Assembly (NCBI GenBank): GCA_043785105.1 | Contig: JAYVXO010000145.1 | Span: 1-40,596 of the forward strand | Direction of reading: 5' to 3' | Length of the DNA: 40,596 nucleotides | DNA from: Fimbriiglobus sp043785105 | Lineage (GTDB): Bacteria; Planctomycetota; Planctomycetia; Gemmatales; Gemmataceae | Shown: in pieces, positions 20,601-26,101 of the stretch | Layout of the letters: the number at the start of each line of letters is the position of its first letter | Position numbering within the stretch: position 1 is the stretch's first letter | Translations under genes and position numbers: made by a program | Notes under the pieces: generated by a model | Told to the model about the DNA's origin: nothing | The model's database searches: none | Seen by the model: the letters and a program-made list of their open reading frames with translations, nothing else

Positions 20601-23600
20601 CAACGCCAAGGCCAGTGCGCTCACGGTCACCGGCCACGTGCCGACGACAATTGCTGGGACGAAAAACGACTTCACGGTGTTCGCAAGTGACAAGTACGGC
20701 AACCTCGCCGTGGACTACGTCGGGATCGTGACGTTCGCCAGTTCCGACCCACTGCTTGCAGTTGGGAACGGGTTACCGACGAACTACGCATTCCTGGCGG
20801 GAGACAGCGGCAGTCACGACTTCAAACTCGGTGCGATACTCAAGACCGCAGGATTGCAGTCGATTACCGCGAAAGACACGGTGGGTCTGTTCGCCGGGAC
20901 GCAGTCGAACATCCTGGTGACTCCGGCCTCAGCGGCCAGTTTCACAATCTCGAACACAGCCATCACCGTGGTGGCCGGTACGCCGAGCAGTGCGACGGTG
21001 ACCGCGAAGGATCAGTTCGGCAACGTGGCCACCGGGTACACCGGCCAAGTCACGTTCACGAGTAGCGATCCGCTCGTGTCACCGGGCAACGGGTTGCCGA
21101 CGGACTACGTGTTCTTGTCGAAGGAAAAGGGCGTCCACACCTTCACGAACGAAGTGATCCTGAAGACGGCAACTAGCGACGTGATTCTCGGAACCGGGCC
21201 GGTCCAGACCTTGTCGATCCGGGACTTCCCGTTCAGCACGATCAAGGGGTCAACGGCACCGGGCGGCATCATCGTGACGCCGGATGTCGCTTCGTCATTG
21301 GAAGTGAAGGGACACCCAAGCCCGACCGTGGCGGGGTTGGCGAACGACTTCAAAGTCATCGCCCACGACAAGTACGGCAACACGGCGAGCGGGTACACCG
21401 GCGTCATCGGGTTCACGACTACCGACAAGCAAGTCACCGCTGGCAACGGGTTGCCGACGGCCTACACGTTCACCGCAACGGACGGCGGCGTGAAGACGTT
21501 TACACAAGGTGCGGTGCTGAAGACGGCAGGGACTCAGTCGATCACCGCGACCGACTCGGCTACGCCACCGTTGACCGCAAGCCAAACCGGCATCGTGGTG
21601 GTTGCGAACGTGGCCAGTGCGTTCACCATCAGTGGCCACCCGACGCCGACGATCGCCGGAACCGCGAACAGCTTCACCGTGATCGCAACGGACAAGTACA
21701 GCAACTTGGCATCGGGCTACACCGGCACGGTGACCTTCACCAGTTCCGACCCGCTGGTAGGGCCGTCAAACGGTCTGCCGGCGAACTACACCTTCACATC
21801 GACCGACGCCGGGAAGCACGCCTTCTCACTCGGTGCGACGCTGAAAACAGCCGGTATCCAGTCGATCTCGGTCACGGACACCAAGACCTCGTTCACCGGA
21901 ACGCAGTCCAACATCCTCGTCACGCCGAACGTCGCGGCCTCGTTCGCTATCACCGGCTTCCCGAATCCGATCACGGCGGGTGCCGCCGGGCAGTACACGG
22001 TGACGGCGAAGGACCAGTTCAACAACCTGGCAACGGGGTACGTGGGAACGGTGACGTTCAGCAGCACGGACCCACTGGTTGCGATCAACAACGGCCTCCC
22101 GACCAACTACACCTTCACCGCCGCCGATACGGGTGCGAAGACCTTCACGGCAACACTGAAGACTGCGGGATTGCAATCAATCACCGGCAAGGACACGGCC
22201 AACGTCGCCATCACCGGGCAGCAAGTCGGCATCGTGGTCAACGCGGATGTGGCTGCCAGCTTCACGCTAAGCGGGTACCCAAGTCCGGTTCAAGCGGGGA
22301 CGACGAACAACTTCACCGTCACGGCGAAGGACAAGTTCGGCAACATTTCGACGAAGTACGCGGGTACCGTGACCTTAAGTAGTTCGGACCTACAGATTTC
22401 GAGCAATAAGGGCCTACCGCCGACGTTCACGTTCTCCAGTTTGGACGCCGGACAACACGTGTTCCAAGCGACGTTCAAGACGTTTGGTGCTCAATCGCTC
22501 ACCGCAACGGACGTCGCCAACCAAGCCTTGAAGGGAACTCAGGCTGGGATTCAAGTCACGTCCGGTGCGCTGAGCATTATCACCGTGAGTGGCTTCCCAA
22601 GTCCGGTCGTGGCGGGTCAAACGAGCGGGCTAACGGCCGCCGCCGCCGATCAGTTCGGCAACCCGGTCTCGAACTATGTGGGGATCGTGACCTTCAGCAG
22701 TTCCGACAAGCAAGCCGGGTTGCCGGCGAACTACAAGTTCACCCTGGCGGACGCGGGCCGTAAGACGTTCACCGGCGTTTCGTTGAAGACCGCTGGCATC
22801 CAATCGTTGTCCGCGACCGATACTGCAAATGCTGCACTCACCGGCACGGAATCGAACATCACGGTTTTGGCGGGTGCCCCGGCGAAGTTTGTCCTGGGCG
22901 GCTTCCCGAACCCGGTCCAAGCTCTGGTGCCTGCGACCTTCGGCCTGACCGCGTTCGATGCTTACGGCAACGTGACCACCGATTACAACGGCTCGGTCAT
23001 CATCACAAGCAGTGATCCGAAAGCCGTCGCCGCCAACCCGGTCCAGTTCAGCAAGGGCGTGGCGGTCGGTGGCATCACCTTCCGGGCGGACGGTGCTCAA
23101 ACGATCACGGCCCAAGACACGGGCAACGTCTCGCTGATGGGGACGTTGGCCCTCACCGTGACTCCCGCACCCGATGGCACGACGGGTTCGTCAACACCGT
23201 TCGACTTGTCCCGCTTGACCGCAGTGGGAACCGATGCGGGTATTGCGAGCTTGGTGCGGGTGCTGAATCCCGATGGCACCGTTCGCAACTCGTTCAGCCC
23301 ATACGATCCGAGCTTCACGGGTGGTGTCCGGGTGGCGATTGCCCGGACCCCAACGGGCTTCAACGTCATCACGGCCCCTGGCCCTGGCCGCTTCCCGGAC
23401 ATTCGGGTCATCGACCCGGTCACGGGCAACACGTTGTCAACGATCACGCCGTTTGAAACGTCCTTTGAAGGCGGGGAGTTTATCTCAACCGCCGACATCA
23501 ACAACGACGGCTTCGACGATTACGTCATCACCCCAGATAAGGGCGGTGGCCCACGGGTTGTGGTTATCAGCGGCAAGACAGGTGCTCGCATCGCCGACTT

Positions 23601-24210
23601 CTTCGGGATCGAAGACAGTGCCTTCCGCGGCGGTGCGCGGGCCGCGATGACGGACATCAACGGGGACGGCGTCACGGACATGATCGTGTCCGCAGGCTTC
23701 GGCGGCGGGCCGCGCATCTCGGTCATCAACGGCAAAGACATTGCCGCTGGTTCCCCAAGCCCGTCGCGGCTCATTGGTGACTTCTTCGCGTTCGAGCCAG
23801 AACTCCGCAACGGGGCCTACGTCGCGGCGGGGGATTTGAACAACGACGGCAAGGGCGACATCATCCTGGGTGCTGGGCCGGGTGGTGGTCCGCGAGTCCG
23901 GATCATCAACGGCAAACAGTTGCTTGCGATCGCACAGTTCGGCGGCCTGGACGAAGCGGTCGCGGTGGAGCCACAAACTCAAATTGCCAACTTCTTCGGC
24001 GGCGACCCGAACAGCCGTGGTGGCATCCGCGTCGTGGCGAAGAAGCTCGATTCGGACGACTTCGCCGATCTCGTTGTGGGCGGCGGACCGGGTTCGGGTT
24101 CGACCGTGACCGCGTACAAAGGCTCCATCCTACTCAGCAACGTGAACCCCGATCCGCTGTTCACGTTCGAGGATGTCCCCGGCTTCACGGGCGGTGTGTT
24201 TGTCGGGTAA
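11647..24210 (+). CDS. Giant multidomain surface-type protein (sialidase-like propellers, P-domains, Ig-like repeats, FG-GAP)
   Basis: A 4187-residue protein of unknown specific function. Reading from the N-terminus: a basic leader without a hydrophobic signal and with the motif 'RPRLEEAEERLAPA' (32-45). Next, a BNR/sialidase-like region (about 60-390 and 628-775) with Asp-box-like 'SMDAGQSF' and 'SIDGGNTF', split by a proprotein-convertase P-like domain (396-600). Then SbsA-type Ig-like domains (867-975, 1178-1285, 2509-2618) and further P-like domains (1007-1119, 1322-1475). Then a large Asp-box propeller region (1498-2502; 'SMDGGKTW', 'SIDTGKHW', 'SLDQGKTW'). Eleven tandem Ig-like repeats of about 100-125 residues follow (2632-3841), and last an FG-GAP module (3855-4187) with calcium-loop-like 'DINGDG' and 'DLNNDG'. 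It resembles secreted adhesive or carbohydrate-binding proteins, but sialidase catalytic residues were not identified. It is monocistronic, with a terminator downstream. The many antisense frames within it are not coding. Confidence 0.9.
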   Translation: MLNKSLNELFVRWTYRIRRSSTTPNRLKHFIRPRLEEAEERLAPANLIAPVVANPTLVAQLTRSDPNPTNSKPQDYSNPVVAVNPTNTNQQVMVANQLGDNTVNPYNPNQLKVVALFSSNAGVTWNNVPGFGTRLPDPTAAWDTGTTFSDASSASVTMGRDGVFYIAYLQHTADRSAGALIVESFGFSASPAIRPDKFNATQTIIHRWQNGQDPALNPVIAVDTNTPTLTSGSFTQTDSMVDPDTGRPKAVVIAWNTRGVAPSPNDFFATGQPQNVFNPNAIFASYSMDAGQSFSSPLPVNGPSLPEAGAFVSRMLAPQSGFITQANTGGAAPSVAFSPGSGTSRGGQLTYAWAGTDPGTGKTVGIQTDISRMDGSGTVATATAGFTQTYQYTGATTKITDAVLDGLAAGVDKSSTTSFPITVSDPSGTGFSTLTDVTVSVAMVHPFLNQVQLDLVSPTGKFIRLVNTQTNNDGTAITNVFPYNPGFSPPPAQPTMPPQPLLGLGRSNNKIVGTTFSDYAPRRINDPLNTFPYVGTYRPESWSYNNGAGALSVMVGATATQVTGNWELQVTDFRNDRLTAPATANQFLNFFKLNITGGVRPGFGSDSPITGAVTVPAGKDFFTNPVNVLPVATDANGIAPGVSIAYDTSIQPLNNGAAPFDRPAGQLFAVFTQPVLNIPGDAIIDTNIRLRQGVVTDAGAVTWAGAIRVNNDSAFDNFSEGNRPQFQPTVAVDPSTGTVGVMWYDTRNDANLIRVSTYFATSIDGGNTFTPSPNGGATTTPQVYLNSSRKAINAVTFSADGTPGKANSLVTLEPIPTNNPVVGGIGLGLRQSLVAIAPGKFASYWTGNPNYNGSSVFRNQIITPAGPRVVSGTMGPVTFNTVNSIVVAFDRPIEASTFTASDVEIRFRNAQNAISVPATVLVAGTDYANPIPLDLNGLGAASRFRITLLTPQTAIGSYSYTIGSDIRDTIRRLDNANPVLVNGAVLPRSNSTDTPKGITSGVTNTTPPFVPLINSRTTTSSIFVPIQTGPNQFVGSVSVTYDITGNIVPPPAFRPSSVTLSSPDGTVIALPIVLNAGGFTFTTAAFNGVPLTGTWVLSIVMNTVNNTGNLNSWSLLLTPAKQAFPTIGGNLMDQNESGTAGDTGADPDVFAAPAPDRKRGNTTPFTFPYDSLTLPLIVPGPQFISSSVVGQPASSDNLVLNSSTNSIDVTFDRPMAAATFESDGRDIIRITGPVGVIFDKLEWDTTFPGKPYPLSVVPQSPTTFRVFFPRQVLSGAYSIEIGSKIAAASGPTTDFIDTNQNAGYAILRGTGDPITGSFVSDTYNTPPGTVQIRAGQSVSMPLDIQDLFTVTQNLANRIKLNLDITFPNDPALSADLIAPDGTTVRLFSGVGGNGPGPFANFSNTSFNDGGGTAIQSGTAPFSSGPYTSQFPLSTLSGSVSRKLDAFGVSIPWQLKITNNGPLMGFINRYSLTLPHVLSGTGLGEPVDDRFVVGFRIFNQDATNPLTKQVWSPVGPAPLNNQANNSRITGLAVDPSDASGNTVYVGGASGGIWKSSNFLTTDTNGPNWEPLTDFGAANGLNTGSIAVFGRNNDPSQSIIFALTGEGDTGTPGVGVLRSMDGGKTWVILDSTTNSDATGKILPVDSNLRDRTFFNSTGFKILVDPTLTPTGDVITYIATSGNNGGVWRSIDTGKHWARIRAGNADDIVLSAGSRSTSGISSGALEFLYAAFRGEGVFTTSQATSAVSMQNTFTQQGNQLIRDFSKSPTPEVLVDPARGTPNGAKGRIVIAGPAVTGDVVLDNYYQGWLYALVSGTDGKQDGFYSTKDFGRDWTKVHLPIYIPPNTVGEGYPSNDETKPDIDLFNAGIGAGGQGNYDIAITVDPNNPQIVYLAGLGAGNGSQPQPAGGLIRVDMSKVYDSQALIFYDNNSADPAVNAPGTTQINTVGGAIYRDLVNLGPLGGFPLNTPTGVALFNMTNLYRDPLNPFTTDATVLVYNTQRFTNTGAGASYIPFAGFTSTADVHRMVAIKDQLTGKTRLIATGDQQVATGVDDGAGNLVFGIGNAKAVTGTRNGNLQLTQFYSGAVQPSQLAVDISQAVFYGMAQDNGFPVSGPNALRGGDLNWTGVVGDGSQVVTDQTGSGTAYQFRWPCCQNDGVDATGFFRVIAPGTGPSGVSRTNGLLQAGDDPGNNKGQWPLIANIGYFAVNPIDPNGVVIVSQVGRIFRTTNQAKNWQPIGEPTNAPGDVQSVYSRAVAFGSPDPANPGLLNNFIYAGNDAGQVFVTYTGGAPWTNISNGIAGSGRVMQIVPDPSRGSRAAYAVTTGGVFFIADSKAPGATWVNISGTGTTGIFGLRKKIFGDVNDKTTNASPNNAVLALRSINAITADWRYAIPVDPANPAAGNFPILYVAGEGGVFRSLDQGKTWKSFPGSSTLLDPTTGNPLLDPLTGLALTVPEGGFLPSGSIQDLDLALGNIDPLTGFPKQNSGGFNMLVASTFGRGSFAIRLDDPLPQYNVLFQSGPRVVGLVASSPSSIRVRFDAPVDPATFDLTDIVVKDSTGTIIPVASITPIGNPGNGASDQRNLFQINFVSPQPAGVYNVVIGPNIFDFAGFGMNQDGDKINGETAINTFTGQAQDAYVGPFTITANPQHGNLFLDLPALARAGDPVPVVVSAVGIDGNIQTGFNGVVTFSTTDGLISIGAGLPNNYQFTALDNGTHTFTVTFKTANFLSAAKTPTFLTVTDTTAASGTTPFGPSTGSIIIRGGAATKFAISNTPVAVVAGTNSSVTVTAVDQFGNVADGYTDAVTFSSTDPLVSVGVGKGLPANYAFTAAEFGSHTFTNEVTLKTATSDVILGTGPVQTLTVVDVLSGLLMGVSKPGIIVLPAVAASYAVDKHPVTTVAGTDNDFRVIVKDAFGNTATSYAGTVHFTSTDILVLSGNGLPLDYQFNKSVDKGIHTFLLGAALKTAGTQSITATDTVAVPTITGSQIGITVTNAKASALTVTGHVPTTIAGTKNDFTVFASDKYGNLAVDYVGIVTFASSDPLLAVGNGLPTNYAFLAGDSGSHDFKLGAILKTAGLQSITAKDTVGLFAGTQSNILVTPASAASFTISNTAITVVAGTPSSATVTAKDQFGNVATGYTGQVTFTSSDPLVSPGNGLPTDYVFLSKEKGVHTFTNEVILKTATSDVILGTGPVQTLSIRDFPFSTIKGSTAPGGIIVTPDVASSLEVKGHPSPTVAGLANDFKVIAHDKYGNTASGYTGVIGFTTTDKQVTAGNGLPTAYTFTATDGGVKTFTQGAVLKTAGTQSITATDSATPPLTASQTGIVVVANVASAFTISGHPTPTIAGTANSFTVIATDKYSNLASGYTGTVTFTSSDPLVGPSNGLPANYTFTSTDAGKHAFSLGATLKTAGIQSISVTDTKTSFTGTQSNILVTPNVAASFAITGFPNPITAGAAGQYTVTAKDQFNNLATGYVGTVTFSSTDPLVAINNGLPTNYTFTAADTGAKTFTATLKTAGLQSITGKDTANVAITGQQVGIVVNADVAASFTLSGYPSPVQAGTTNNFTVTAKDKFGNISTKYAGTVTLSSSDLQISSNKGLPPTFTFSSLDAGQHVFQATFKTFGAQSLTATDVANQALKGTQAGIQVTSGALSIITVSGFPSPVVAGQTSGLTAAAADQFGNPVSNYVGIVTFSSSDKQAGLPANYKFTLADAGRKTFTGVSLKTAGIQSLSATDTANAALTGTESNITVLAGAPAKFVLGGFPNPVQALVPATFGLTAFDAYGNVTTDYNGSVIITSSDPKAVAANPVQFSKGVAVGGITFRADGAQTITAQDTGNVSLMGTLALTVTPAPDGTTGSSTPFDLSRLTAVGTDAGIASLVRVLNPDGTVRNSFSPYDPSFTGGVRVAIARTPTGFNVITAPGPGRFPDIRVIDPVTGNTLSTITPFETSFEGGEFISTADINNDGFDDYVITPDKGGGPRVVVISGKTGARIADFFGIEDSAFRGGARAAMTDINGDGVTDMIVSAGFGGGPRISVINGKDIAAGSPSPSRLIGDFFAFEPELRNGAYVAAGDLNNDGKGDIILGAGPGGGPRVRIINGKQLLAIAQFGGLDEAVAVEPQTQIANFFGGDPNSRGGIRVVAKKLDSDDFADLVVGGGPGSGSTVTAYKGSILLSNVNPDPLFTFEDVPGFTGGVFVG
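19540..23170 (+). repeat. Eleven tandem Ig-like repeats inside the giant gene
   Basis: Each unit is about 300-380 bp. The protein pattern is AG-x(3-6)-[FV]TV-x-A-x-D-x-[FY]GN, then Y-x-G-x-VTFSSSDP, GLP-x-NY-x-F, HTF, LKTAG-x-QSIT-x-TDT, closing with a strand such as SNILVTP. Copies 2-4 (19918-20928) correspond one-to-one with copies 5-7 (20929-21930), showing a block duplication of three domains. The last two copies (from about 22570) are more divergent, and copy 10 is shortened. The fold is probably a bacterial Ig-like or filamin-like beta sandwich forming a stalk. Confidence 0.85.
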
Positions 24211-24240
24211 GGCGTGAACGGGTTTGGTAAAAACGAGAAC

Positions 24241-24281
24241 GGGGCGGGAACTGAATCATCGGTTCCCGCCCCTTCGCTTTT
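24241..24281 (+). terminator. Rho-independent terminator of the giant gene
   Basis: GGGGCGGGAAC at 24241-24251 pairs perfectly with GTTCCCGCCCC at 24262-24272 across a 10-base loop, followed by TTCGCTTTT. It begins 30 bp after the stop codon at 24210, a classical intrinsic terminator. Confidence 0.85.
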
Positions 24282-24335
24282 CTGGCGCGTTGACACAGCC
24301 ACGACCGTAACGGCTGACAGTTCAGGGCATCTTTT

Positions 24336-24734
24336 TCAGGGATTGGTGGTATTGGATGAGTTTTTGGAGTTGGGATCAGCCGCGCCACAGGGTGATCCAG
24401 CCGGGCGGGTGTTGCTCGGCGACAAAATCTCGAAGATGACTTGCGGGAAGATGTCGCCTTCGACCCAAACCTGGTAACTACCCCGGTGCCCTTTAGGCCG
24501 CCTGAAGGCAACATACACGTCCGGCGCGGTGACGGTCGTGTTATCGCCTTCGAAGGGGTAAATGAAGTTGTCCATCGCCACGAACACGGTCGGGTCGTCC
24601 CGGAATTGTAGATCGAGGTTTCCCATGATCGTGACGATGCACTCGGCCTGTTTGGTGTTCTCGGCCACCGGTTTGCCGTCGGATTCGGGGTAGAACACGG
24701 TACTCGGCGGATGCGGGCGACGCGGCGCGATCAT
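24336..24734 (-). pseudogene. Truncated Uma2-family (DUF820) nuclease-like gene
   Basis: The 132-residue reading frame matches the first two thirds of a Uma2/DUF820 protein, a PDDEXK-fold family abundant in planctomycetes and cyanobacteria with unproven function. Visible are 'NLDLQFRDDPTVFVAMDNFIY', the 'APDVYVAF' strand with the first acidic residue, and 'IFPQVIFEILSPSN' with the second. A normal protein of about 190-230 residues then continues with a helix carrying the catalytic lysine and a 'Y-x(3)-G-V-x-E-Y' segment. Here it changes to unrelated low-complexity sequence (GSPCGAADPNSKNSSN) and stops. Reading the other two frames across 24300-24415 did not recover the missing part, so this looks like a deletion or recombination junction near 24415 rather than a simple frameshift. 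The ATG at 24734 is used. Probably non-functional; a short active variant cannot be excluded. Confidence 0.7.
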
Positions 24735-24777
24735 GTCTGGCCCTCTACAACAGAACTCAATTTCAGCGAACACATGC

Positions 24778-24882
24778 TGTTAGCCCGACGCGCCAGCGAG
24801 GGGTTATGGGAATTTGCTCCCAGCCCAACAGTAATTAAACACGACGGATCGGTAGACCCCTCGCTGGCGCGTCGGGCTAACA
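24778..24882. repeat. 27-bp perfect inverted repeat
   Basis: The arm at 24778-24804, beginning TGTTAGCCCGACGCGC, is the exact reverse complement of 24856-24882, with a 51-bp unique middle. The same arm, with one changed base early on, recurs at 37901-37926, so this is a dispersed repeat family. It lies between the upstream end of the Uma2 remnant and the 3' end of the prenyltransferase-repeat gene, and could also serve as that gene's transcription terminator. Confidence 0.85.
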
Positions 24883-24901
24883 AAACCAACACCCGATACA
24901 C

Positions 24902-26101
24902 CTATTTCTCCGCCTTCTTTTTGCACGCGGCTAGGCTCAGGAGCGCGAAGCCGGTGCCGTAGGGTTTGTGGTAGTCGTACAGGGGGTAGTCGAACCACGA
25001 CCCGTCACCCTCTTGCAAGTCCATCAGGATCGCGGCGAAGTGGTCCTGGTAGAACGCGCGGTCCTTCTCCGGCAGTTGGGGGATGGTGATTGCGGCGTAG
25101 TAGTGGCCGAAGAAATAGAAGTACCCGGCTACGTCAAAGAACGATTCGTGCGGAACTGGTTTCTTGCGACCCAAACTAAGCCACCCGTTGCGGCTGATGA
25201 GCTTGTCGAGCCACTCTTTTAAGACATCATCCGTGATCTTTTCATCGCCCCAATAGCGAAGCGCGATGTTGCACGCCGGACTGCGTCCGAGGCTCCCGGC
25301 GGCTTGGTTGATACCCATCGTTGGTCGGGACCACATATACGTGCCGTATAGGTAAGTGCCGTCGCGTTGTCGCTGGGCTTGCGTCATCTTGATGCCGCGT
25401 TTCAGCACTCGTTCGGGCGGGGCGATGCCAATAGTTTTCGCCTCGTACATCGCCACCAACACCGCCGCGTTCATGAAACTTGTGGAATTCGACGCGGGAC
25501 GTTGCGTGCCCGCTTCAAAGTCGTAGTAGCCCCACCCTCCTTCCATTGATTCGTACTTCGTGAGCTTTTCGAGTTGCTGGCGAATGAGCTTTTCGATCTT
25601 CTCTTTACGCGGCTTGTCGTCCGGCAACCGAGCGTGCATCCGCACCAGAGCCTGGATGCCGTAGGCGTGTGCCCAGATGTTGTTGAGCAACGTCGGGTCA
25701 TCCCGCTTTTCGCCCGGAAGGGTTTCGATCAGGCTCTGTTCCCCGCGTTCAATGGCATTACGAACCGCAGGAGAATCGCCGCCGGTTTCGATCAGTGCGG
25801 ACACGGCCAGCGCGGTACACGCCGTACCGTAAGACTTCAGCGTGCCGATGCCGGCATAAATCGCAACGCCGCCCTTGAGACTCGGCGTGCCCCACGATCC
25901 GTCTTTGTTTTGACTGCCGACCAGGTACTCCACACCGCGACGAATGGAGGACTCTAGCTTTTCCGGCGGCACCGGCTCCGGCGGTTTGGGCTTGTAATTC
26001 GGCGGTGGCTTTTCGGCGGATTCTTTCGGGGGTTGTGCCAGAGCCAACACGTTCAACACCATCACGCCTACACCAATTGCCAGGAGGTTGCGGAGGTTCA
26101 T
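24902..26101 (-). CDS. Secreted prenyltransferase/squalene-oxidase-repeat protein
   Basis: This 399-residue exported protein has a signal peptide (cleavage near ALAQ), a proline-rich linker (about 25-50) and an alpha-alpha toroid with repeats of the prenyltransferase / squalene-cyclase superfamily. QW-like turns are visible: 'SQNKDGSWGT', 'GGWGYYDFEAGTQRP' and 'QEGDGSWFDYP'. The DxDD acid motif of squalene-hopene cyclases is not present and the protein is about half their length, so it is unlikely to be a cyclase. Such proteins are numerous in planctomycetes and of unknown role, possibly binding proteins in the periplasm. Its ATG at 26101 overlaps the TGA of the HlyD-type gene by one base (TGATG), which indicates translational coupling and a joint role. 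A frame extension to a GTG at 26104 is not needed. Confidence 0.85.
   Translation of the reverse strand: MNLRNLLAIGVGVMVLNVLALAQPPKESAEKPPPNYKPKPPEPVPPEKLESSIRRGVEYLVGSQNKDGSWGTPSLKGGVAIYAGIGTLKSYGTACTALAVSALIETGGDSPAVRNAIERGEQSLIETLPGEKRDDPTLLNNIWAHAYGIQALVRMHARLPDDKPRKEKIEKLIRQQLEKLTKYESMEGGWGYYDFEAGTQRPASNSTSFMNAAVLVAMYEAKTIGIAPPERVLKRGIKMTQAQRQRDGTYLYGTYMWSRPTMGINQAAGSLGRSPACNIALRYWGDEKITDDVLKEWLDKLISRNGWLSLGRKKPVPHESFFDVAGYFYFFGHYYAAITIPQLPEKDRAFYQDHFAAILMDLQEGDGSWFDYPLYDYHKPYGTGFALLSLAACKKKAEK

Noticed and set aside
11647..24210. Active sialidase annotation for the giant protein
   Set aside because: Asp-box motifs mark the fold only; the catalytic arginine triad and Tyr/Glu pair could not be identified.
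24300..24415. Simple frameshift restoring the Uma2 gene
   Set aside because: Neither other frame gives the expected helix with lysine and the Y-x-x-x-G-V-x-E-Y segment.
24902..26101. Squalene-hopene cyclase (hopanoid synthesis)
   Set aside because: The protein is too short, has a signal peptide and lacks the DxDD motif; only the repeat fold is shared.
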